Shown here: positions 25,822 through 32,864 of the stretch, piece after piece
How positions within the stretch are numbered: position 1 is the stretch's first letter
Layout of the letters: each line of letters starts with the position of its first letter
Origin: Methylococcales bacterium
GTDB lineage: Bacteria > Pseudomonadota > Gammaproteobacteria > Methylococcales > Methylomonadaceae
Direction of reading: 5' to 3'
Assembly (NCBI GenBank): GCA_026399095.1
Contig: JAPLRP010000008.1
Span: 1 to 35,671, forward strand
Length of the DNA stretch: 35,671 nucleotides
Notes under the pieces: generated by a model
Told to the model about the DNA's origin: nothing
The model's input: only the letters and a program-made list of their open reading frames with translations
The model's database searches: none
Program-made: the position numbers and the translations under genes

Positions 25822-26505
25822 ATGGCTACCCTTAAAGCCGATAAAAATAGCCGCTCGACAACTGAAATAACCACGATGATTAAAGAAAAAATCGCCTGCA
25901 CAGATGCTAAAGAGCGGATGGCAAAAATACCAGGGTTAAATATGGCCTATTGTCAATCATTATTAGGCGGCAGTGCCGATAAATACCTTGAGCTAATGAA
26001 CATTTTTCTTGAAGCGCACGTCAATGATATGACTGAACTAAGGTCAAGCCTGACAGAAAAGGATTATGCCTTATCCAAACATTTGATACATACACTTAAA
26101 GGCACCTCAAGCACCTTGGGTTTGGATAAACTAGCCGAAATGGCTAAAGATTTAGAAAATCTATTAGATGACCATCACTACACAACAACATCAGGCGATG
26201 TGATTGACAGCGCCATAAAGAGTATTACCCTTGAGCTAGCTGCTCTTGCAGCTATGTTGCTAGACATGCCTGAAGTTACTTTACAAACTGATAGTCACCT
26301 AAGCCATGGTAAACTTCGTTCAGTGCTAAAAAAACTGGATGAATTATTGGCACAAAATGATGCGGCCGCCATTTTATACTATGAAACCCATGCCGCCGCA
26401 CTTAAACCCGCACTAGGCGCATCTTTTGAATCCTTCTCGCGACTCCTCAAAAAATTTGAATTTGAAAAAGCCGGAAATTTACTGCAAAGAGTTATAAAAA
26501 CTTAA
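25822..26505 (+). CDS. HPt-domain protein, resembling the tail of a hybrid histidine kinase
   Basis: A 227-residue protein with a histidine phosphotransfer domain (about 36-120). The phospho-accepting residue is His90 in HTLKGTSSTLG. After it (about 150-225) comes a helical segment of the kind found at the extreme C-terminus of hybrid sensor kinases (LDELLAQNDAAAILYYETHA and following). The kinase and receiver parts are absent. The start at 25822 lacks a good ribosome site; its ATG overlaps a TAA closing a 48-codon open stretch from 25679 that reads through the gap. An internal ATG at about 25918 with AAAGAG upstream is an alternative. It may relay phosphate to the upstream receiver-HD-GYP protein, or may be a decayed kinase fragment. 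Confidence 0.75.
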   Translation: MATLKADKNSRSTTEITTMIKEKIACTDAKERMAKIPGLNMAYCQSLLGGSADKYLELMNIFLEAHVNDMTELRSSLTEKDYALSKHLIHTLKGTSSTLGLDKLAEMAKDLENLLDDHHYTTTSGDVIDSAIKSITLELAALAAMLLDMPEVTLQTDSHLSHGKLRSVLKKLDELLAQNDAAAILYYETHAAALKPALGASFESFSRLLKKFEFEKAGNLLQRVIKT

Positions 26506-26528
26506 TGTAGCGTGCATAAGCTTTTGCG

Positions 26529-27629
26529 TCATGCAGTCGTCGGATGATTATGTTGCGCCAGCGCCCATTGCACATGTTCTCTGACCAGTTCAGATGAATG
26601 CATAAGCTTCGATTTTAACGCCTCAATAACATCAGGAGACGTTGGTGCATTACCCAAAGCGACCGCACTGTTTCTCAACCAACGCTCATAACCAATGCGA
26701 CGTATCGCAGAACCTTCGGTTTTTACCAAAAAGTCCGCTTCACTCCAAGCTAAAACAGCCAGTAATTGTTGCGTATTAAGTTGCTGACGGGGATTAAAAT
26801 CGGCTTCCGCCGTTAGCTTGGCAAAGCGATTCCACGGACAGATAAGCTGACAATCATCACAACCATAAATCCGATTACCAATTAACTTTCTAAAGGGTTC
26901 TGGAATAGACCCCTGTAGTTCGATGGTTAAATAAGACACACAACGTCGCGCATCAACCTGATAAGGCGCGACAATGGCCTGAGTTGGACAAACCGTTAGA
27001 CAAGCGACGCAATCACCGCAATGCGCCGTCGTTAAATGATCGACCGGCAGGGGTAGATCAATATAAATCTCGCCTAAAAAAAACCACGAACCGGCCTTGC
27101 GATTAATTAAATTAGAATGCTTACCAATCCAGCCTAAACCGGCTTTTTCAGCCAGCGCTTTTTCCAAAACAGGTGCACTGTCAACAAAAGCCCGCATACC
27201 GACCTTAAACGCTGGAAGCCCAGAAATCAAAGAGGCCTCAGCCTGAATCTTATCCGCCAACTTTTGCAAACGCTTACGCATTAACTTATGATAATCACGC
27301 CCCAAAGCATAGCGCGAAATATAAACCGAAGTAGGATCATCCAACACCTGATTCATACTCGCTGCTGACTCTGTCTGATAGTCCATTCTTACCGAAATGA
27401 CTCTCACAGTCCCCTCATGCAACAAGGCAGGCCGGCTTCGCTTTACGCCATGACGCTGCATGTAATCCATTTCACCTTGGTAGTTATTAGCCAACCAATT
27501 TTCCAGATGACCTTCTGCAGCCGATAAATCGGTATCGGTAATACCGACCTGCTGAAAGCCCAACACCTGCCCCCACTGTTTAATCAGGAAAGCAAGTTGA
27601 GCCATGTCTTGAGCGCTAATCTCGTTCAT
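26529..27629 (-). CDS. queG: epoxyqueuosine reductase QueG
   Basis: QueG is a cytoplasmic cobalamin- and Fe-S-dependent enzyme that reduces epoxyqueuosine to queuosine in the wobble position of GUN tRNAs. The 366 residues show the DUF1730 cap region with GEMDYMQRHG and YGRDYHK-like (ALGRDYHKLM), the cobalamin-site segment FVDSAPVLEKALAEKAGLGWIGKH (about 148-171), two [4Fe-4S] clusters (Cys204, 207, 210, 214; and Cys230, 257, 260, 264) and a C-terminal HEAT-like helical tail. It ends convergently 23 bases from the HPt gene. It lies in the same direction as, and 72 bases downstream of, rhlE. Confidence 0.95.
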   Translation of the reverse strand: MNEISAQDMAQLAFLIKQWGQVLGFQQVGITDTDLSAAEGHLENWLANNYQGEMDYMQRHGVKRSRPALLHEGTVRVISVRMDYQTESAASMNQVLDDPTSVYISRYALGRDYHKLMRKRLQKLADKIQAEASLISGLPAFKVGMRAFVDSAPVLEKALAEKAGLGWIGKHSNLINRKAGSWFFLGEIYIDLPLPVDHLTTAHCGDCVACLTVCPTQAIVAPYQVDARRCVSYLTIELQGSIPEPFRKLIGNRIYGCDDCQLICPWNRFAKLTAEADFNPRQQLNTQQLLAVLAWSEADFLVKTEGSAIRRIGYERWLRNSAVALGNAPTSPDVIEALKSKLMHSSELVREHVQWALAQHNHPTTA

Positions 27630-27670
27630 GTAGGGTTATTATCGAGGGCTACCGATAGCAAACGATAATC

Positions 27671-27684
27671 GCGGCTAAAGCCGC
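27671..27684. repeat. short GC-rich hairpin between rhlE and queG
   Basis: GCGGC-TAAA-GCCGC, a perfect five-pair stem with no T-run. It may be a copy of a dispersed palindromic element; only a genome search can say. Confidence 0.35.
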
Positions 27685-27701
27685 TGCTAGGCAACCAGTA
27701 A

Positions 27702-28964
27702 TTAAACATTGCCTCTTGCTGGACGAGGTTTATTATTTGAATTACCGGATGGACGACGCGCCTGACTTGAGTTTCTAGGCGGACGTGGTGCACGAGGCGG
27801 CTCGGGTGGCATAGGCGGCGCTACATCAGCGGCTTCAAAACCGACAATTTGTTCGCGTTTGATCGGCGCACCAATCAGCTTTTCAACCAATCGTAAGGCC
27901 CCAACCTCATCATGCGATACCAAAGAAATGGCTTGTCCCTCTTCCCCTGCTCTACCGGTACGGCCAATTCTATGCACATAATCCGCTGGTGAACGAGGTA
28001 ATTCATAATTAACCACATGCGGCAGCAAAGCAATATCAATACCTCGGGCGGCCACATCGGTGGCAACCAACACTCTTATGTCTCCGGCTTTAAACCCCGA
28101 CAAAGCACTGGTTCTGGCACCCTGGCTTTTATTGCCATGAATCGCAGCGGCCTTGATAGCAATCTTGTTAAGCTTTTCCGTTAGCCGGTTAGCACCATGC
28201 TTGGTACTGGTAAATACCAACACTTGTTGCCAATCATTGGTTTTAATCAAATGGCAAAGCAACTCCGCTTTATTGGCTTTATTGCAAAGATAAGCAATTT
28301 GCTCAACCGTTTCAGCGGCCGTATTGCGGGCTGCCACTTCGATTTTAATAGGATTAACCAATAAACCGGTGGTGAGTTTGCGTATATCTTCAGAAAAAGT
28401 CGCAGAAAACAACAAGTTTTGACGTTTTTTAGGTAACAAGGCAATGAGCTTGCGAATATCACGTATAAAACCCATATCCAGCATTCGATCGGCTTCGTCC
28501 AGCACCAATGTTTCAACTTTATCCAACTTGACTGCGTTTTGACTCACTAAATCCAGTAAACGCCCCGGCGTTGCCACCAAAATATCGACGCCACCTCTTA
28601 AACGCATCATTTGGGGATTGATTTTTACCCCACCAAAGACCACCTCGGTTTTTAAGCGGGGATGTAAATGTTCACCGTATTTACTAACCGACTCACCGAC
28701 TTGTGCAGCAAGCTCACGGGTTGGCGTTAATATCAACACTCTGACAGGTCGATTGGCACCGGAAGCATGTTGCGACAAGCGATGCAAAATAGGTAAAGCA
28801 AAGCCCGCTGTTTTACCGGTGCCGGTTTGCGCAGCCGCCAAAAGATCATGGCCGTTTAAAACCGCAGGAATGGCCTGCAATTGTATTGGCGAGGGCGTGG
28901 TATAACCGGCTTCAGCAATAGCACGTAACAGTGGATCTGATAAACCGAGTTTGGAAAATGGCAT
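27702..28964 (-). CDS. rhlE: DEAD-box RNA helicase, RhlE type
   Basis: A 420-residue ATP-dependent RNA helicase acting in ribosome assembly or RNA turnover, often cold induced. Motifs in order: F and Q motif ([10 protein letters not shown]), I AQTGTGKT (45-52), Ia PTRELAAQV, Ib TPGRLLD, II DEAD (156-159), III SAT (187-189), and [12 protein letters not shown]. The first ten residues ([10 protein letters not shown]) and the [11 protein letters not shown] extension fit the RhlE group. The tail after residue 380 is a basic, Pro/Arg/Asn-rich low-complexity stretch typical of RhlE RNA-binding tails. It is transcribed ahead of queG from the long upstream gap 28965-29389. Confidence 0.92.
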   Translation of the reverse strand: MPFSKLGLSDPLLRAIAEAGYTTPSPIQLQAIPAVLNGHDLLAAAQTGTGKTAGFALPILHRLSQHASGANRPVRVLILTPTRELAAQVGESVSKYGEHLHPRLKTEVVFGGVKINPQMMRLRGGVDILVATPGRLLDLVSQNAVKLDKVETLVLDEADRMLDMGFIRDIRKLIALLPKKRQNLLFSATFSEDIRKLTTGLLVNPIKIEVAARNTAAETVEQIAYLCNKANKAELLCHLIKTNDWQQVLVFTSTKHGANRLTEKLNKIAIKAAAIHGNKSQGARTSALSGFKAGDIRVLVATDVAARGIDIALLPHVVNYELPRSPADYVHRIGRTGRAGEEGQAISLVSHDEVGALRLVEKLIGAPIKREQIVGFEAADVAPPMPPEPPRAPRPPRNSSQARRPSGNSNNKPRPARGNV

Positions 28965-29389
28965 GTGATGGTTCTCTGTAATGGCCGCGCTTAAATAAGA
29001 CTTGCAGCACTTTATAAAAATGAATTTCTTGCCAAAAGAACCTCACGAACCTAAGCAATCTAAAATCACAAGGTCAAGGTTGTTGGCGTTTATTAATAAT
29101 GACGGGATATATGAAGGTATGGTTAACGCAGGCTCATGATCGCTAACTGTTTTAGCGAACTAGAGCTACTATACAACGTCGCCCTTTTATGTATTGAGAT
29201 ATAGATTTTTAATTGGCTAAATTTTAAGATATACCGACAACAAATAACAGGCACTTATAATAACACATTACCTGCATCACTTAAGCGTGTCTGATGGTTT
29301 ATTTTTTTGAGTGGTAGGCCGCAACAAAATTAACCCAGTCAATTAAATATCAATGACTGATCTAATGTTACCTGAGAACCTTGATTGAG
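28965..29389. other. intergenic region between rhlE and the response-regulator gene
   Basis: 425 bases without a credible gene. It holds a perfect seven-pair hairpin, TCGCTAA-CTGTT-TTAGCGA (29140-29158), and a six-pair inverted repeat CAGTCA/TGACTG (29336-29359) that could weakly end the regulator gene. The rhlE leader lies at its left end. I looked for a c-di-GMP riboswitch or small RNA with its own terminator and saw neither. Confidence 0.5.
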
Positions 29390-30124
29390 TTATTTTTCAA
29401 TAACGATAGGAGAAATAAACGAATATCCAATTGCATGGACAGTTTTTATCGGCAATTCCATTCCCAAATGGGTTAAACATTTATTTCTTAATCGTCCTAC
29501 TAATAAATTCATTCTACGGCTGCCATTTTGGTTAAATTTACCCAAAAGTGTTTCAGCTAAGAAATGCTTATTAACTATCTCTCCCTGTTTTAAGCATAAT
29601 AGATAGATTAATTGATACTCACGAGCCGTTAATTCAATTGAATATCCACTTGGGGAAATAAGCAACCAGCCAAAGGACTTCAATTTCCATGCCGATTTTT
29701 TTCTTCTTTTTGAAACCGCTTCATCGATAATTTGATCATTATCATCATTTTTATCTTTATCTTTATCTTTATTTCTAAGCAACGCCTTAATATTGGCTAG
29801 TAACGTTTCATTGTCAACATCATCCGATAAAATCCTGTTCGATCCCACATTAAGAAAAGAACACTCCCTTTCCACATTCGTCTCAGGACCCATCAAAATG
29901 ATGATAAGTAAATTAGGATTGATAGCCAAATATCGCTCAATATTTTCCTCATTTTCAGATGAAAATTCCAAATCAATGATTAAAACGCTTACTTGAGTGC
30001 CAAGAATCTTCTTAAACAAGGTAATACCTTCCGAAAAGCCCTGCAATGCAACACCTAATTTAGTGATGCCATTAACTCTTGCGCGCAACCTTTCTTTATT
30101 GTTACTTATAAAAAAAACTGACAT
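29390..30124 (-). CDS. atypical OmpR-family response regulator
   Basis: A 244-residue DNA-binding regulator. The N-terminal domain (about 1-110) has a receiver-like pattern with Asp51 (LIIDLEF), but the acidic pair near residues 7-9 is Ser-Asn-Asn and the usual Lys in the last strand is missing (NRILSDDVD). It is therefore a degenerate receiver that may not be regulated by ordinary phosphorylation. A charged linker (KDKDKDKNDDND and KRRKKS) leads to a winged-helix domain (about 150-242: LTAREYQLIYLLCLKQGEIV and GYSF). AGGGA lies five bases before the ATG. It is divergent from the EPS operon across 283 bases containing direct and inverted repeats, which makes it the prime candidate to control that operon. 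Confidence 0.82.
   Translation of the reverse strand: MSVFFISNNKERLRARVNGITKLGVALQGFSEGITLFKKILGTQVSVLIIDLEFSSENEENIERYLAINPNLLIIILMGPETNVERECSFLNVGSNRILSDDVDNETLLANIKALLRNKDKDKDKNDDNDQIIDEAVSKRRKKSAWKLKSFGWLLISPSGYSIELTAREYQLIYLLCLKQGEIVNKHFLAETLLGKFNQNGSRRMNLLVGRLRNKCLTHLGMELPIKTVHAIGYSFISPIVIEK
29750..29773 (-). repeat. hexanucleotide repeat in the regulator linker
   Basis: TTTATC three times plus a near copy TTTATT on the plus strand, encoding the Lys-Asp run of the linker. Gain or loss of a unit keeps the frame and changes linker length by two residues. Confidence 0.6.
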
Positions 30125-30143
30125 TGCATCCCTATTGACATAT

Positions 30144-30178
30144 TTTTAGTTTTGATAATGTAATTAGCAAAACTAAAA
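30144..30178. promoter_or_regulatory. 11-bp perfect inverted repeat upstream of the atypical regulator
   Basis: TTTTAGTTTTG (30144-30154) and CAAAACTAAAA (30168-30178) are exact inverted copies with a 13-base spacer, starting 20 bases before the regulator start codon. Position fits an operator for autoregulation; the arm centres are 24 bases apart, a little over two helical turns. Confidence 0.6.
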
Positions 30179-30193
30179 TAAGCAACTAAAAAC

Positions 30194-30254
30194 GCTTATT
30201 GGTGGCTTTTGGTCGCTTTTTGAGGCAATTTGATGCAATTTGTAGCATTTTGTT
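30194..30254 (+). promoter_or_regulatory. phased tandem 10-bp repeats upstream of the EPS operon
   Basis: Five contiguous 10-base units start at 30205, 30215, 30225, 30235 and 30245: GCTTTTGGTC, GCTTTTTGAG, GCAATTTGAT, GCAATTTGTA, GCATTTTGTT (consensus GCWWTTTGNN). A sixth, GCTTATTGGTG, precedes them at 30194 with an 11-base step. The exact helical period places every unit on the same face of the DNA. The array ends one base before the -35 of the promoter at 30256-30284. This is the layout expected of an activator-binding array for an OmpR-family protein. Confidence 0.75.
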
Positions 30255-30255
30255 G

Positions 30256-30284
30256 CTAGAAAAAATTACCACTTTCTATATAAT
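30256..30284 (+). promoter_or_regulatory. activator-dependent type promoter of the EPS operon
   Basis: A perfect -10 TATAAT (30279-30284) is paired with a poor -35 CTAGAA at 17-base spacing. The weak -35 directly abuts the repeat array, so transcription probably needs the bound activator. It leaves a leader of about 115 bases before the first gene. Confidence 0.6.
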
Positions 30285-30350
30285 AAAACTGCAGCAATGT
30301 CGATAGACAGCTCAATAGCCTTTTTTAAAGCTCGAAATATTAAACAACTT

Positions 30351-30367
30351 ATTACAATTTTTGTAAT
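30351..30367 (+). repeat. AT-rich hairpin in the EPS operon leader
   Basis: ATTACAA-TTT-TTGTAAT followed by TTT. It has seven A/T-rich pairs with a short T-run inside the untranslated leader. It could act as a weak attenuator or be an incidental AT palindrome. Confidence 0.35.
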
Positions 30368-30407
30368 TTTAACCGACCTATTCAAAAAACCCATCAAGAG
30401 ATTAATT

Positions 30408-30833
30408 ATGAAAATTAATAAGACATTGTCAAAATTAGTTTTATTGCTACTGACACTGGTTGTTGTCATGCCAATAACAGCGTCAGCAATATCCGCAAAA
30501 GACAAAAAGGAATTAATTCGTATACAAAAAGATATCGTTGAAATTAATAAAAAACAAGCCATTGTCAATAAAAAAGCCGCTACAGAGCAGGCTAAAATTA
30601 CAAATGACATTGGCATACTAAGAAAACGCTTAGATGCGCCCAAGAAACCATCCAAAAAAGAAATCGCTAAAATAAATATCGCTATCAAGGCATTGGATAA
30701 AAAATCATCAATTTTAATAGAAAAAACCAAACAAGACGTTGCCAAATTAGATCGCGAGAAAAATAAAGATCTTAAAAAAGAAAAAGAAATTGAAGACAAA
30801 TACCCCAAGCCAAAACCCGTCAGCCCAAATTAA
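30408..30833 (+). CDS. secreted Lys-rich coiled-coil protein, unknown function
   Basis: A 141-residue protein I do not recognise. The start at 30408 is chosen over the open frame from 30297 because it begins a clear signal peptide (MKINKTLSKLVLLLLTLVVV, cleavage after TASA near residue 27) and has AAGAG eight bases upstream. The mature part (about 114 residues) is extremely rich in Lys with Ile/Leu at heptad-like spacing (for example ELIRIQKDIVEINKKQ), broken once by APKKPSKKE, so two coiled-coil helices joined by a proline turn are likely. It ends KPKPVSPN. It is the first gene after the phased-repeat promoter, 36 bases before the next gene. It might coat or bridge anionic polysaccharide, but that is only inference. 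Confidence 0.7.
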   Translation: MKINKTLSKLVLLLLTLVVVMPITASAISAKDKKELIRIQKDIVEINKKQAIVNKKAATEQAKITNDIGILRKRLDAPKKPSKKEIAKINIAIKALDKKSSILIEKTKQDVAKLDREKNKDLKKEKEIEDKYPKPKPVSPN

Positions 30834-30869
30834 TTAAGTTGTTAAAATATTCATAACCCGTTAATAAAT

Positions 30870-31463
30870 ATGCTTATTAAGCTTTTTTTATTGCTTTTTT
30901 ATTTATTAAACCCCCTAAGAGTTAATGCTTTTGAGGCACTTGATAGTGCCCCAAAAAACGATCAGGCTGTCGCTAACACAGCGGCTGATATTAAAACGGC
31001 CCTAGCAGCCAATCCCGACCAGGCTGCTAGTTTAACGGCCGCGATAGTATCAGCCGCCATAGTGGCCAACCCCGATCAAGTAGCTGCCATTACTGCAGCG
31101 GCTATTGGCGTTAACCCTAGTATGGCGATTATTATTACTACTGCTGCTGTTGCAGTAGCGCCCAGTCAAGCGGCAGCCATTGCAGCCGCTGCTAACCTGG
31201 CAGTACCGGGACAGGCATCGGCGATTAAAACAGCCGCAGTAACTGCTTTACTTACTTCGCAAGGGAAAAACATCCTCTCCACTACGACCTCGGAATCAAC
31301 AGTCAATTCGATCGGCATGTCAGTTGCTGTTGTTGTAAACACCCTAGATGCCTGCGGCAACAATCAAGCCTGCATCAAAAATGTGTATAAATTAGTCGCA
31401 GAATCAAGTAGCAACACAACGCTAATAGACGAAGACATTAAAAAAGAAGTTAGTCCAAACTAA
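30870..31463 (+). CDS. secreted Ala-rich repeat protein, unknown function
   Basis: A 197-residue protein I do not recognise. The signal peptide MLIKLFLLLFYLLNPLRVNA has likely cleavage after residue 20. Residues 27-127 contain about six degenerate repeats of 15-19 residues, Asn-Pro-x-Gln followed by an Ala/Ile/Val-rich helix (ANPDQAASLTAAIV, ANPDQVAAITAAAIGV, NPSMAIIITTAAVAV, APSQAAAIAAAANLAV), which suggests an alpha-helical solenoid or bundle. The C-terminal part has a Cys pair (162 and 168, ACGNNQAC) and ends KKEVSPN, the same last four residues as the preceding protein. It lies 36 bases after that gene and 28 before the barrel gene, in one operon. No strong ribosome site is visible. Confidence 0.7.
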   Translation: MLIKLFLLLFYLLNPLRVNAFEALDSAPKNDQAVANTAADIKTALAANPDQAASLTAAIVSAAIVANPDQVAAITAAAIGVNPSMAIIITTAAVAVAPSQAAAIAAAANLAVPGQASAIKTAAVTALLTSQGKNILSTTTSESTVNSIGMSVAVVVNTLDACGNNQACIKNVYKLVAESSSNTTLIDEDIKKEVSPN

Positions 31464-31491
31464 CCCTCCATCAAAAAATCAGTTAATTAAC

Positions 31492-32814
31492 ATGCCTTTT
31501 TGCACAAAAAATCAAATAAAAGCTTTAATGATTGGCTTAATTAGCTGCGGCAATGCTGTTGCTTATGATAGTAACGATGACAGTGGGATAACAAAAGATC
31601 GCCGAAAAGCAGATTATATTCCCCAAGGCGTACACGCAGGTGCATTTACAGTATTACCAAAATTAGATTTTACCAACGAATACAATTCCAATATTTATTA
31701 TCGTGATAAATCACTAGGCACCAACGATAGTTATATTGCCCATTTCAAACCCGGCTTAACCGCCAACTCGAACTGGAGCCAACATTCACTTAATTTTATG
31801 TTGGATACTGACTTGGCGCAGTATGCCACGCAACCAGACAACAATGATTTTAATCACGTCATGACCGAGTTAGATGGCCGTCTTGATGTGTTAAGAGACA
31901 GTCATTTTGACGCCGGATTTGGTTACAACTACCTCACCGAAAACAGAGGCTCTCCTGACCAAATCAGCGGTATAGCCCCCACTATTTATGACACCAAAGT
32001 CATCGATGGGTTTTTTACCCAAACCTTTAATCGTGTCAATGCCCGATTAGGTTTAAACGCCATTAGTTACAATTACCAAGATGTGCAAACCTCTTTAGAT
32101 ACCACCTTACAAATGACCACTCGTAATCATTGGCTTTATGCTCCCGAACTTAGAGTGGGGTATTTAATACAACCAGAATATGAAGCCTTTGTAAGATTTC
32201 AATATCTTGAAGCCAGTTATGACACCTTGGTTTACACCAATGGTGTAGCGCCCAGCGTGGGTGCAAATGGCCAAATCAACAATCCCGCCTATGATCGTAA
32301 TTCATCGGGCTACAACGCTTTAATGGGTATCGCTTTAGACTTAACCGGCTTAATCACAGCCGATGCCTCTTTAGGTTATTTACAGCGCACATACGTAGAC
32401 CCGGCTTTGCCAGAAATTGCCGGCGTTAACGGCTTTGTCAATTTAAAATGGCGCCCCACCAAACTGACCACCGTTACCAGCGCGATTAGTCGTACCATTA
32501 ATGAAACCACTCAAGCCGGTGTATCTGGCGTTTTTACAACGGGTTTAGGCTTAACAGTTGAACATGAATTAAAACGAAATATTATTTTGTATACCAGTGC
32601 TCAATACAGCGATGGCATCTACGAAGGCTTTACCTTTCCGAGCACCCAAAATCGTAACGATAGCTACTATGGCGGCAATATTGGCTCCAAATATCTATTA
32701 AACAGAAACGTCTCAACCGATCTTTCTTACACCTACCAAGCACGTAGCAGTAATTACCAAAACGCCGACTTTGAAGTTAATCAAATCATGATTAACTTTA
32801 GAGGTCAATATTAA
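31492..32814 (+). CDS. outer-membrane beta-barrel protein of the EPS operon (EpsL/BBP2-like)
   Basis: A 440-residue outer-membrane protein. The N-terminus has a signal sequence (cleavage probably after NAVA, residue 24) and then VLPKLDFTNEYNSNIYYRD, the typical opening of BBP2-type barrels in EPS clusters. Alternating aromatic strands run to the end (for example LSYTYQARSSNYQNADFE), and the last residue is aromatic (RGQY), as required for BAM insertion. Proteins of this kind in methylotroph EPS operons (EpsL) are thought to help polymer pass the outer membrane. The stop codon lies within a 12-bp perfect inverted repeat (32803-32832). Upstream and downstream genes are co-directional. Confidence 0.8.
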   Translation: MPFCTKNQIKALMIGLISCGNAVAYDSNDDSGITKDRRKADYIPQGVHAGAFTVLPKLDFTNEYNSNIYYRDKSLGTNDSYIAHFKPGLTANSNWSQHSLNFMLDTDLAQYATQPDNNDFNHVMTELDGRLDVLRDSHFDAGFGYNYLTENRGSPDQISGIAPTIYDTKVIDGFFTQTFNRVNARLGLNAISYNYQDVQTSLDTTLQMTTRNHWLYAPELRVGYLIQPEYEAFVRFQYLEASYDTLVYTNGVAPSVGANGQINNPAYDRNSSGYNALMGIALDLTGLITADASLGYLQRTYVDPALPEIAGVNGFVNLKWRPTKLTTVTSAISRTINETTQAGVSGVFTTGLGLTVEHELKRNIILYTSAQYSDGIYEGFTFPSTQNRNDSYYGGNIGSKYLLNRNVSTDLSYTYQARSSNYQNADFEVNQIMINFRGQY

Positions 32815-32832
32815 GATGACTTAATATTGACC
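32803..32832. repeat. 12-bp perfect hairpin over the barrel gene stop codon
   Basis: GGTCAATATTAA (32803-32814, including the TAA stop), loop GATGAC, TTAATATTGACC (32821-32832). No T-run follows. In the mRNA it would make a strong stem between the barrel and export genes, suited to protect the upstream message or limit read-through. Confidence 0.7.
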
Positions 32833-32864
32833 ACCTATAACCACAGACATCTTATCAATAAAAA

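Noticed and set aside
29140-29158. Seven-pair hairpin considered as part of a small RNA
   Set aside because: No promoter or T-run around it on either strand; kept only as a note in the intergenic entry.
30194-30254. Direct repeats considered as a CRISPR array
   Set aside because: Units are 10 bases, contiguous, with no spacers, and no cas genes are nearby. A regulatory array fits better.
30266-30808. A 180-codon open frame on the minus strand
   Set aside because: It is the complement of the Lys-rich coiled-coil gene; Lys codons read backwards give Phe/Leu-rich sequence. The plus-strand frame has a signal peptide, ribosome site, promoter and operon context.
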